A stretch of 64,000 nucleotides of DNA from Ligustrum vulgare (lineage: Eukaryota > Streptophyta > Magnoliopsida > Lamiales > Oleaceae): positions 15,227,501 through 15,291,500 of the forward strand of contig OY743190.1 of the NCBI GenBank assembly GCA_963555705.1. The letters are read 5' to 3'. Below the pieces are notes generated by a model. It was not told the origin of the DNA. It worked only from the letters and a program-made list of their open reading frames with translations, and ran no database searches. Below are positions 46,114-56,299 of the stretch, piece by piece. How positions within the stretch are numbered: position 1 is the first letter of the stretch; each line of letters starts with the position of its first letter. The position numbers were made by a program, and so were the translations under genes.

Positions 46114-48723
46114 TGTAGCGACCAAGAATTTTTACGCAATTAATAATTATTTTAATATTTAGAAAATCGTGTCGCTACTATTTCACCTATTATTTTGAAG
46201 TTAACGCCGCGACGTGTTCGTCTAGCCAAGTCAAGAAATAATTGAGATTGTTCGATTTTAAATTAAATTCCGAATTTCTAAAATTATATTATTTTAATTA
46301 TTTATTCAAAGTATTATTTTCAAAAAAAAATCATTTTAAATTCCAAATTTAGTAAAAATATATCAATTCTCCTTATTAAATTATTTTAAGTCCAAATACG
46401 AAATTCATTTTTATCTCAAGATTTATTTATTCTTAAATTTATTTTTCAGTCCAAAATATATCTGTTTTTAATACAATTCCAAATCAAAATTAGTCAAATT
46501 TTTAGTTAATTATCTTAAATTAACCCTATCTACCTAAATCTAATCCGCTCCCCACGTTTTTTTCCACCTTTACATATTCCCCAACACCATCATTATCATC
46601 ACCACCACTCACACACCATTTGCATTCCACTCATCATACCTACCACACCTTCATTTTTATCACATGTCTGCACCTTTACCTTCAGCCGAAAGCCATTCTC
46701 TCTCCCACTGCATATTTCGCCGCAGATCTCCATTTCCCATTCCAAGAAAAAAAAAAAAAAAAAACCTCCACTGCAAATTTAATTCCTCACTACAACCACT
46801 GATCAACCACACCTCTCCCCTGCCTCTCCAATTCACCATCAATAAACCAAAATCAAGACTGCATCCAATATCAATTGAATCAAGCACACTGCCATCGTAT
46901 TCAGCCTAGCAACTGTTTCATTCCAGCCACCTCCATTGCTCAATTTTCATCATCTCCGACCAGCATCACCACCGCTGTTTTCACTGTTGAAAACATCACC
47001 ACCACAACCCCTTTCATCGAACTACAATTTCACAAAGCACCACCTATTTCTCCATCATTATGATCACCTGCAGAACCTCCACCTTCATCCCCAAATCGTC
47101 ACTGCCTTCCACAAATTAATCAAACAACCCCACGACTGCCCCTCACAAATCAAAACCCAAAACAAGAAATAAGTGAACTCAGTTACTTACCTCGATCGCC
47201 GACTAATTTACCGGTTTTTAACACCCAAAAACAGCGATTTTTAACTTCGTTTCCAGCCACTGTTTCGCACCGAAATCACACCTAAAACTCATGCCCAGAT
47301 CCCAAATTTGAATACCCATCCTTACCGCCGCTCGCCCGCGCCCTGCGTTGGCGTTTCTCCGGCGAAATCGCCGGATTTCGTAGCGTCCTTCCCGGCGTCG
47401 CTGCATTCTCTCCAGTCATGAAATGGGGAGAGAGAAAATAGATCGGATATATATTTTCATTTTCAAGATTTACACTTTAGTCCCTTAAGTATCAAATTTA
47501 TTTTAATTCAGTCCCTTAAGTTTTGAGAATGATTTAAATCAGCCCCTTTCACTTTAAACTATTTAATTCAGTCCCTACTAGTTTAAAATGATTTATTTTA
47601 ACCCTGAAGTTTTAAAAAATTTATATTTTAGTCCCCAATGGTTTAAAAGAAATCATTTACGCCCCCATATTTTAAAGTCTTTCGATTTTGTTCATATTGA
47701 TTTAAAAAGATATATATGTATATTTATAAAACTCAAGTTTCAAAGATATTCATTTTAGTCCTTCAACTTTCAAAGTATTCATTTTGGTCCCTAAACTTTC
47801 AAATCATCAATTTCAGTCCTTAAATTGTAAATTATCATTTTTAAACTATAAATTTCCAAAGACTAAGTTGACTTATTGGCTAAGACGAAGCGTACGGAGA
47901 ATTAAAGAAATTGAAGTCATTCCCGCTCAACCACACTCGTCAAGTTTAAGGTAGACTCCCCCCTATTAATTGATTTAAATTATGATTTGCATGTGAATGT
48001 GTATGTTGTGACTTGTGAAAGTCATTTTTATGAAAAGAAATGAGCCTATATTCCCTCGTCAGGAATAATGATGATATGAGTATGCGGCAAGAATTGGGAA
48101 AAGGCCCCTTGAGGGAGCCCAATCCGCTACAAGAGAAATGAGAATGTTATGCATAACATACGTGTCTTATGTGCACGAGACGAGACTATCAACACCCTAT
48201 GATTTTAAAGAGCCTATGATTTTCAAAAGAAGCCTCGTGCTTTAATGCACAAGAGGAGACTACCAACACCCTGTTTTCTAAAGAGCCTGCATTTATGTGT
48301 TCAATCATATTGTAGATTAATTAATTGGCGATGAGTCTACTGAGTATTTCTACGAAATGCTCATGTCTATTTTAACAGTTTTGCAGATCTCGGAGACGGT
48401 GGCAAGTGATGGATGATGGTGGCAATAATCGTTAAATGGTTGAAAGCTTGACTTTAATGATTTCCGTATTTTCCAAATCTTGAATAATGTCGAGAACTTC
48501 AGTTATTGAGAAATTATGACAATGTCAATTTCTGTACAATATTAATGGTTCGATTTACTATTTTAAATTGTTTCATAAATGTTTTCAATTTTATCGACCA
48601 TTACGATTTATTTAATGTTGCCAAAATGAATTTCAATTATTTCTTCCGCTAAAATATTATTCGAAAAAAATTAAATCAGAAAATGACGTGGTGAACCGGG
48701 TATACGGAACTCGGGGCGTTACA
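46114..48723 (+). repeat. 3' LTR of element D (2610 bp)
   Basis: It is near-identical to 39163-41770. Differences seen include T/C near 46167, C/T near 46187, T/A near 46228, T/G near 46351, A/G near 46553, A/G near 46914, G/T near 47357, C/T near 48234 and a small change near 48520. The antisense donor is at 47190. Confidence 0.85.
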
Positions 48724-49249
48724 TAGTCCTATGTAATCTGGTGTGTTATGGCCATGTTATCGGTATCCGATTTATGGAAATGTTAAGCTCTTCAGGGTAG
48801 AGGAAATAATCTATAATCGGGACCTGAAAACATGATTTTTGAAAAGAACATGCATGTGCATCAAATACTCATCATACATTTGAACTTATCTTAAGTATGT
48901 AAAGTTGACTTGTATATCCCAATGTGCAATAACACATGTGCACCATATTCTACTCACTAAGCAAGTGTGTGCTCATCCCACGTTATCTAAACTTTCAGGT
49001 AGCTATTGATATAAGATGGATTGGAGGGAATCTTCAAATAGCTTGACAGAGAGTGCTGCGCTAGATGACGACCTGTTAGTTGTGGACTTACTACCGAAAA
49101 GAATTTTTATGTTTGAACTGTCACACTTTTATTAAACTCGAGATCTTTATAGAAATGTTTTTAAAATAGTATCGTTACTTTAAATAAATAAATTTTATTT
49201 TAAATAAAAAAGTCTTGAAAAAATCAAGTGTGATAAGTGGTATCAGAGC
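48724..49249 (+). mobile_element. Element E LTR, right part, and primer site
   Basis: It resumes after element D with TAGTCCTATG and runs to about 49234. TGGTATCAGAGC follows at 49238-49249, so this was a 5' LTR. The rest of the element is not recognisable downstream. Confidence 0.65.
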
Positions 49250-50099
49250 ATTATCCTTGAAAAAGTTTGAAAATTTTGGGGCTTGACACACGCTTAACCT
49301 TTAATCCTCTTAGTCTTTGGGTTTGTCCCAAGAGGCGATAATTCATCATAATTGTAGCCCTTCTTTTGAATCTTGATTCCTTGAAAACGAGATTAAATAA
49401 TGAGTGTCCAACAGAGGATAACACAAACTTTGCATCCAATGATTTCTCATAGGTTCCTCGCACAGCATAATTGGGCAAGTCGAAACTTGAAATTAAATAG
49501 AAACATGTATCATAAAGATTATATAGACATGATATAGCATGAGAAACTTAAAATAAATTGATGAACTGACATTGATAAGAATCAAGGGATGTTATAAGCT
49601 ATACAGCATATATGAATATCATGACTCGAAAGAAAATCTCAATCAATAGAATAGAAAACTTTCTAACATATTTTCAAATAATATATATCATATCCTTCTC
49701 ATTTTCCCTTCTTTTGTCATACATAACAAATGGGCAATCCCAAAGCAAAGGGAAGTATTAGACTTTAAAAAAGGCTTCAATTGCTACATCTCATATGCTC
49801 TTAACACAAATTCCTTCATGGATGGAATAATTTTTTGTGCGAAGAATAACTATAGATCAATAAATGCAAATATTCTGAAATCATCAAGGGGAAAAACATA
49901 ATTAGTATATTTATGAGGAAAATTGTAGAATTAGTATTTAGTTCTTAACATGTTTATCTCTAATTACTTTAATATTTATCAAAATACGTCTTGCTTTGAA
50001 TTTTTTAATATCATCACAAGTTATAGAGGGAAAATCTAAGCCTCCATTAAACAAATTTACAAAATATGTGAATGATAATGAGAAATAATTATGAATGTA
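49250..50099. other. Spacer after element E primer site, no gene seen
   Basis: AT-rich. No gag-like frame follows the primer site, so element E is truncated here. Confidence 0.5.
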
Positions 50100-50885
50100 T
50101 TTTTATTGAGTTACAATATTTTTATTTTAGAAATGTACCTTTGGATGAAGAGTTGAAGCTTTTTCTTGGAATGAAGAGCCGTGCCTTTTATTCCATCATG
50201 CTATTACAACAAGGAATTTTCCCTTCAGTTAACCGTCAACAGTGTCATCCCGACAACCATCGAAGTCGATCGGATTTTCGTCAAACGTTTGCTCACAAAA
50301 ATGTTGGGAAAATATTTAGAGAATAAAAAAAATATAATCAAACCGAAGGCCCGTGTTTACACGGTTTCCTTAAATCGAATTCGCCGCCTCACCAGGGTGC
50401 ACGAGGTTTTGATTGGTGTTCGATTCCCAGGATACAATCGGTTGTCGGTTAGCGTTGCACTACGTTAACCGCCTATCGAACTAGCTATGTTTATCTCTCG
50501 AAGAACTTTGGCAAGGAACAAAGAAGAAAAAAAAAAGATTTAGGCTGCTAAAAAATGGAAGAGGAAACTGAAAAAATTTCTTTATATTTGCTATGTTGTC
50601 TGTTTTTCACTTCACTGCCTGTGTGCCTCTTCCAGTCGAGAATGGGTACTATTTATAGGTTAAAATCATCAAGCAGTTTAATATCCATTCAATTGTAAAA
50701 CTGCTGAAATTTTAAATTCTGAAAACTGTAGCTTAATTTCCATTTAACACAAAATGAAACTGAAGGAACTCAGGTGAACAAAATGAAACTGAAGGCTGGC
50801 TTTCGTAACCGATTGGAGATTTGATTTTCATTCATATTTTCGAAACTGATGGCTGGAGATTTGATTTTCATTCAGATCTCCAACA
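50100..50885 (-). repeat. 3' LTR of the copia element (left edge approximate)
   Basis: On the minus strand it begins TGTTGGAGATCTGAATG at 50885. A TATA box, CTATAAATAG, lies at 50649-50658 with U3 to its right. The left end was not resolved because no second LTR is in the window. Confidence 0.6.
50649..50658 (-). promoter_or_regulatory. TATA box of the copia LTR
   Basis: CTATAAATAG on the minus strand, about 230 bp into the LTR from its TG end. This placement is normal for a U3 promoter. Confidence 0.65.
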
Positions 50886-50886
50886 A

Positions 50887-50894
50887 TCCCCCAC
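50887..50894 (-). promoter_or_regulatory. Polypurine tract of the copia element
   Basis: GTGGGGGA on the minus strand, next to the LTR start TGTTGG. Confidence 0.8.
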
Positions 50895-50949
50895 ATGAAT
50901 GAAAATTTGTGAAAATCAAAGTCTCAAAAGAGAAAGAGAGAGTAAGACG

Positions 50950-52131
50950 AATCAATCCTGTTTAGGATATGTAGCGTTTAGCTTTGAACCTTCCCTTGTG
51001 AAACCTATCGGGTATTACCAGCAAACTTCCAAAGCCACTCTGCTTCCACAGCTGCTTTATCCAACGCGATAAATTTTGATTCCATTGTAGATCTTGCGAT
51101 GCAAGTTTGTTTGGACGATTTCCAAGAGACAGCTGCACCACCAAGAGTGAAGACATATCCACTAGTAGACTTGGAGTCAGACATATCTGATATCCAATTT
51201 GCATCAGCATACCCTTCGATTACTACAGGGTATCTAGAATAATGCAGTCCAAAATCACGAGTGTACCTCAGATAATGTAACAACCTGAAAATGGCTTTCC
51301 AGTGGATAGCACCTGGGTTACTCGTGTAGCGACTCAATCTGCTAACTGAGTATGCTATGTCTGGTCTCGTACAAGTCATTAAATACATTAAACTCCCTAT
51401 TATCCAAGAATATTCTAACTGTGACACGCCTTCATCAGTATTCTTGGATAAATGGAGACTCAAATCCACTGGAGTCCTGGCCACAATGGAATTTGACTTG
51501 TTGAACTTGTCTAGTATCTTATCAATATAATGAGATTGAGACAACACAAGTCTGTTCGATGTCCGAGAGATTTTTACTCCCAAAATGACATCCGCAAGAC
51601 CCATATTTTTACACACTTGTCGTACTCATTGATTATAAAACCACTAGAAAGCATAGCATTATCAAACTTCTCTTGTCATTGCTTCGGTGCTTGCTTTAAA
51701 CCATAAAGTGATTTAACCAATCTACGGACTTTCCTTTCTTGGCCTGGAGCTGAAATCCCCTCTGCAACCTCCATGTAGATTTCTTCATTTAAATCTCCAT
51801 TCAAGAAAGCTTTTTTTACATCCATCTGATGTATTTTCAGATTTCGCAAGGCTGCAATAGCAATTATCATCCGGATAGAAGTTATTCTTGATACAGGAGA
51901 ATAAGTATCAAAGTAATCTAAGCCTTCTTTTTGCTTATAACCTTTGATTACTAGCCGAGCTTTATATTTATCAACGGATCCATCTGATTTCATCTTCTTC
52001 TTGAAGATCCACTTGTAGCCCAAAGGCTTACAGCCCGGAGGAAGATCTACTAATTCCCAAGTATGATTCTGTAGGATAGAATCAATTTCACTCTTGATGG
52101 CTTCTTTCCACAGATGAACATCGGGAGAAGA
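50950..52131 (-). pseudogene. Copia reverse transcriptase and RNase H, broken
   Basis: From 52131 leftwards: DVHLWKEAI, the WIFKKKM and YKARLVIKGY motifs of RVT_2, MDVKKAFLNGDL and SLYGLKQAPKQ. A broken stretch at about 51617-51675 follows, where the YVDD region would lie and is missing. Then come [24 protein letters not shown] and the RNase H start EGYADANW, and [12 protein letters not shown]. It ends soon after the AEWLW stretch, so the end of RNase H is deleted. The N-terminal part continues at 56300, beyond element B. Confidence 0.85.
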
Positions 52132-52294
52132 TGATGTGATCCGGACCAAGCATCGAAGGGCGAAGTCGAGCCATCGGCAATATGACAATGATCTACGTAC
52201 AAAACAGAGCAAGTTCCGTGTTGGGATCGAGCCGAGAAGAGGGACGGATCAAGCCGAGCCGAGAAAACAAAGTAATTTGGGTAGAAAAGCTATT

Positions 52295-52565
52295 ACGGCC
52301 GTAAAAGAGGACTTTCACGGTCGTAACCAACATATTCACGGCCGTAAATATTACATCCACGGCCGTAACCAATTATATAAGAGAAATGATGAATTTCAGG
52401 CAGAACATGTCTTACGGCCGTAATGTCCAGTCTTACGGCTGTAACATTCAAACCGAAGGAATTTCACGGCCGTAATCATTGTGTCACGTCCGTAACTAAT
52501 AACATAATTTTGATCAGAAAGGCCTTTACGGCAGTAAGATGGCTCGTCACGGTCGTAAACAAGCA
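52295..52565. repeat. Palindrome array, element B 5' LTR (ten units)
   Basis: Ten copies of (T)(T/C)ACGGCCGTAA or single-base variants at intervals of about 20-30 bp. Three units near 52450-52540 are absent from the 3' LTR. Confidence 0.88.
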
Positions 52566-52796
52566 GCGCCAGATTTTCCAGAATTTCAATTATTTTATTT
52601 CCTTTAGTTTTTGGTTATTTTCCTAATTTAGTATTTTAGTTTAATTAGAATTCTATTTTGAGTAAATTAGAGGCTATGTTATTTTACTTGTTTATATTAT
52701 TTCCATTCATTGTAAAACAGAAGTTTTATTTTGAGATTAATAATATTTGAGAGAGAATTCTCCAAAATTGAAAGGTCGAGTTATTCCCTTTATTTC

Positions 52797-52872
52797 GAAC
52801 TTATCAAAGATCTGTTCTTTTGTGGCGTTCACCCAACGCACTTATCAAGGAATTGACATCCCTTGTGACGTT
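52797..52872 (+). other. Twin stem-loops in element B 5' LTR
   Basis: Unit 1: GAAC-TTAT-CAAAG...CTTTTG-TGGC-GTTC. Unit 2: GCAC-TTAT-CAAGG...CCTTG-TGAC-GTTC. This copy has drifted more than the 3' LTR copy. Confidence 0.65.
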
Positions 52873-53081
52873 CACCAATCTTGGTTCTTCAATCCGCATC
52901 GTCATTAATTGCGTCGTGATTGTCGGGTCAAAGTTTTACCGTCAAATCTATCTTTTAATTTCCGTTTATTTATTCATGTTTTTGTTATTTTCGTGTCAGA
53001 TCTGATCTAGATCTATCCTAGGGTTTTAAATTTCGTTATTCCGCGTTTTCGACGAGATTCCCCGACTGGGATCTCATCATC

Positions 53082-53093
53082 TGGTATCAGAAC
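53082..53093 (+). promoter_or_regulatory. Primer-binding site of element B
   Basis: TGGTATCAGAAC lies 2 bp after the LTR. It is one base off the usual TGGTATCAGAGC. Confidence 0.8.
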
Positions 53094-53347
53094 TTGGATC
53101 TATTTCAGATTCTTGTGTTTCTTGTTTTTTTCGTGTTCTTCGCATTCCTCGTGTCAGTCATAAATTTCTTCAGTTTGACCCATAAGAGTCAGTCCCAAAT
53201 ATTCAAAAGTGTTTTTCTTCTTCGTTTTTCGTCCAAATCCAGTTTCGTTTTTTCTGCCATACTCGTAGTCCAATTCTCTGGCAGATTATTAAAAAAAAAA
53301 TTCAAAAATTCCCAAATATTCTGAATTTCCTTGTTCGTGTCTTAAAA

Positions 53348-54246
53348 ATGTCTGATAGAGAGGTTTCCACATCTTCATCTTCTATTGGAGATAGAAAACA
53401 GCTCGGGAGTGTGAATAGAAGGAATGAACAGTGTAACAATGATATTGCAGCAATGAGGGCACAATTTGAGAGGTTTATGGTACAGATGGAGAATCGGGGT
53501 GCAGAACGTGAACAAAGACCTCATGATCAATCTCATGATGGTTCTCGGGTTAGGAGAGGTAATAGACGTGAGGTTGGTGTGGATAATGAAGACATGGGCA
53601 GTGAAAGTGGCAGTATATCTTTAGGTAGTATGCGAAGGAGGGATAGAGGAGATAGGTATGAGAGGAGGCATGATAGGGAGCGTCGTGATGCTAGGAGGCA
53701 TCGTGGGGGTAGAGATGTTGTTGATGACGACCTTGGGAAAATTAAAGTGAAAATACCATCGTTCCAGGGTAGGAGTGATCCGGAGGCGTACTCGGATTTG
53801 GAAACCAAGGTTGAACGACTATTTGATTGTCACCATTATTTGGAAAAGAAGAAGGTGAAATTAGCTGTGATTGAATTTACAGATTATGCTAATATTTGGT
53901 GGGATCAATTAGTGACGGGTAGGAGGAGGAACCTAGAGGAGCCGGTGGAGACTTGGGGTGAATTAAAAACCATAACGAGGAAGCGGTTTGTGCCGACTCA
54001 TTATTATAGGGATATTTATCAGAGGCTGCAAGGTATGACTTAGGGGTCGAGGAGTGTAGAAGATTATCATAAAGATATGGAGGTGGCGATGATTCGGGCT
54101 AACGTGGTGGAGGATCGGGAAGCTACGATGGTTAGTTTCTGAGTGGGCTGAATAGAGATATTGCCAATGTCATTGAACTGCAACATTATGTGGAGCTAGA
54201 AGATATGGTGCATATAGCCATGAAGGTGGAAAGGCAGCTAAGGTGA
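53348..54246 (+). pseudogene. Gag of element B, with internal stops
   Basis: From the ATG at 53348: a charged N-terminus with a coiled-coil-like QFERFMVQMENRG stretch, an Arg/Asp-rich region, then the gag core (KIKVKIPSFQGRSDPEAY, WWDQL, RFVPTHYYRDIYQRLQ). TAG at 54041 interrupts the conserved core. The same frame continues with SRSVEDYH, and a later break near 54140 and TGA at about 54244 follow. It is a recent pseudogene of a normal gypsy gag. Confidence 0.85.
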
Positions 54247-54408
54247 AAGGGGGCAGCAAGACACTCACCATCTTATCCTACATCACAACCGAAGCAGGAA
54301 TCCAACGTTGAACATAACCCGAAAGGGAAGGAGGAGCCTACAACGAAAGGTAAAAATATTTCTAATTCTTAAACTACTCGGGATAGAAATATTAAGTGTT
54401 TTAAGTGC

Positions 54409-55448
54409 TTGGGAATGGGTCATATAGCACCCCAGTGTCCAAATAGGAAGCTAATGATCTTACGTGATAATGGTGAAATTAGTTCCGAGGACGAATTTAA
54501 GGGAATGCCTAAGTTAGTAGATGTTGGGGCTAGTAGTAGTAGTGATGAGGAAGGGCTGACCTATGCTGTTAAGGATTCACTTGTTAATCGGCGTGTCCTT
54601 AGTACTAGGGTCAGGGCGGATGAAATTGGTGAGCAAAGGGATAACCTCTTCCATACTAGATGCTTAGTGGGTAAAAAGGTTTGTGGTATGGTGATTGACG
54701 GGGGAAGTTGTACTAATGTGGTTAGTACAATGTTGGTTGAGAAATTGTGTTTGAGTTTGATAAAACATCCGAACCCTTATAAATTGCAATGGCTGACCGA
54801 GTCGGGAGAAATTAAGGTAAATAAGCAGGCTAGGGTCAATTTTGCCATCGGGGGTTATAAGGATGAGGTGGTTTGTGACGTAGTACCTATGCATGTTGGC
54901 CATATTTTGTTGAGGAGACCCTGGAAACATGATAGGAGGGTAGTGCACGATGGGTTCAAAAATCGATATGCTTTTGTGAAGGGTGGAAAAACGATCACTC
55001 TTGCTCCGCTATCTCCTAAAGAGGTCCAAGAGGACCAATTGAAAATAAAGAGCGAATTTGAGAGGAGAAATAAGAGCGTTGAGGCCACGACCTCAGAAAA
55101 AGGAGAGGGTGTAAAAATTGAGAAAAAGAGAGTTGAGACCACGACTTCAGAAAAAGGTGAGCTTGAGAGTGAAAAGAAAAAGAAAAGAGAGTCCACCACA
55201 AAAATGAGTTTATTTGCATTTGATAACACATCCCTCCCCAGTTCTACGAAATCTGTTTTGCAGGGACATAAATCAAGCCATGGATTTAAGACGGGGCAGA
55301 AATTTATTGGCCAAAATAAGCAGCCCAAGAGTCTAAAGGATTGCACGAAGCTTAAAAATGATCATCGAGCCCAGGAAAGCATGAGAAATTTGAAAAGCCG
55401 ACCAAAAATGAATTCGAGGTCGAATCCTTTTCAAGAGAGGGAGTATGA
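54409..55448 (+). pseudogene. Zinc knuckle and protease of element B fused to a polyprotein tail
   Basis: The open frame reads a CCHC knuckle (CFKCLGMGHIAPQC, its start just upstream of the first ATG), an acidic linker, then a protease-like domain with VIDGGSCTNVVS (active-site DGGS in place of the more usual D(S/T)G). Next come VVPMHVGHILLRRPW and a lysine/glutamate-rich linker with duplicated TTSEKGE units (55088 and 55141). It then reaches the C-terminal tail (RSNPFQEREYD) and runs into the 3' LTR. The catalytic pol domains are deleted. Confidence 0.8.
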
Positions 55449-55606
55449 TGTGATCCGGACCAGGCATCGAAGGGCGAAGTCGAGCCATCGGCAATATGAC
55501 AATGATCTACGTGCAAAACAGAGCAAGTTCCGTGTTGGGATAGAGCCGAGAAGAGGGACGGATCAAGCCGAGCCGAGAAAACAAAGTAATTTGGGCAGAA
55601 AAGCTA

Positions 55607-55785
55607 TTACGGCCGTAAAAGAGGACTTTCACGGCCATAACCAACATATTCACGGCCGTAAATATTACCATCACGACCGTAACCAATTATATAAGAGAAA
55701 GGATGAATTTCAGGCAGAACAGGTCTTACGGCCGTAATGTCCAGTTTTACGGCCGTAAGATGGTTCGTCACGGCCGTAAATAAGC
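55607..55785. repeat. Palindrome array, element B 3' LTR (seven units)
   Basis: Seven copies of (T)(T/C)ACGGCCGTAA or near variants, three fewer than in the 5' LTR of the same element. Confidence 0.88.
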
Positions 55786-56017
55786 AGCGCCAGATTTTCC
55801 GGAATTTCAATTATTTTATTTCCTTTAGTTTTTGGTTATTTTCCTAATTTAGTATTTTAGTTTAATTAGAATTCTATTTTGAGTAAATTTGAGGCTATGT
55901 TATTTTGCTTATTTATATTATTTCCATTCATTGTAAAACAGAAGTTTGATTTTGAGATTAATAATATTTGAGAGAGGATTCTCCAAAATTGAAAGGTCGA
56001 GTTATTCCCTTTATTTC

Positions 56018-56092
56018 GAACTTATCAAAGATCTGTTCTTTGTGGCGTTCACCCAACGAACTTATCAAGGAATTGACATCCCTTGTGGCGTT
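56018..56092 (+). other. Twin stem-loops in element B 3' LTR
   Basis: Unit 1: GAAC-TTAT-CAAAG-ATCTGTT-CTTTG-TGGC-GTTC. Unit 2: GAAC-TTAT-CAAGG-loop-CCTTG-TGGC-GTTC. The internal loop TTAT/TGGC is constant and the inner stem co-varies. Confidence 0.75.
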
Positions 56093-56299
56093 CACCAATC
56101 TTGGTTCTTCAATCCGCATCGTCATTAATTGCGTCGTGATTGTCGGGTCAAGGTTTTACCGAAAAATCTATCTTTTAATTTCCGTTTATTTATTCGTGTT
56201 TTTGTTATTTTTGTGTCAGATCTGATCTAGATCTATCCTAGGGTTTTAAATTTCGTTATTCCGCGTTTTCGACGAGATTCCCCGACTGGGATCTCATCA

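Larger units (their letters stand above)
39163..48723 (+). mobile_element. Element D: gypsy retrotransposon with young LTRs and dead interior (9.6 kb)
   Basis: LTRs are 39163-41770 and 46114-48723, the primer site is at 41774 and the polypurine tract at 46101. A TAGT duplication flanks it (39159-39162 and 48724-48727), or ATAGT if the terminal A is shared. By eye the LTRs differ at about ten positions over 2.6 kb. The interior is full of stops, with only traces of pol near its end. It lies inside the element E LTR. Confidence 0.85.
52132..53079 (+). repeat. 5' LTR of element B (948 bp)
   Basis: It starts TGATGTGATCCGG and ends GGGATCTCATCA, with inverted tips TGATG(T/A)GATCC. It contains ten palindrome-type units (52295-52565) and two stem-loops (52797-52830 and 52838-52872). 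Confidence 0.9.
52132..56299 (+). mobile_element. Element B: Ty3/gypsy derivative with gag and protease only (4.2 kb)
   Basis: LTRs are 52132-53079 and 55446-56299, the primer site is at 53082, a gag frame is broken once, and a zinc-knuckle/protease frame runs straight into a polyprotein tail and the 3' LTR. RT, RNase H and integrase are absent. Flanks GAAGA and AAAGA match at four of five bases. The copia reading frame resumes across it (KEAIS before, SPDVHLWKEA after), so it inserted into the copia RT. Confidence 0.88.
55446..56299 (+). repeat. 3' LTR of element B (854 bp)
   Basis: It matches the 5' LTR but is 94 bp shorter, because three palindrome units and their spacers are missing. Seven units remain (about 55607-55785). 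Stem-loops at 56018-56050 and 56058-56092 both have intact GAAC/GTTC outer pairs and co-varying inner stems. Confidence 0.9.

Noticed and set aside
50072..50468. Overlapping plus-strand frames of 84 and 95 codons
   Set aside because: They fall in the R-U5 side of the minus-strand copia LTR and its edge. No domain was recognised and the orientation is antisense to the element.
52295..52565. Regularly spaced palindromes resembling a CRISPR array
   Set aside because: Spacers are short, irregular and similar between arrays, repeats are only 12 bp, and the context is a plant LTR without cas genes.
53533..53808. Minus-strand serine/leucine-rich frame
   Set aside because: It is the antisense shadow of the arginine-rich part of element B gag.
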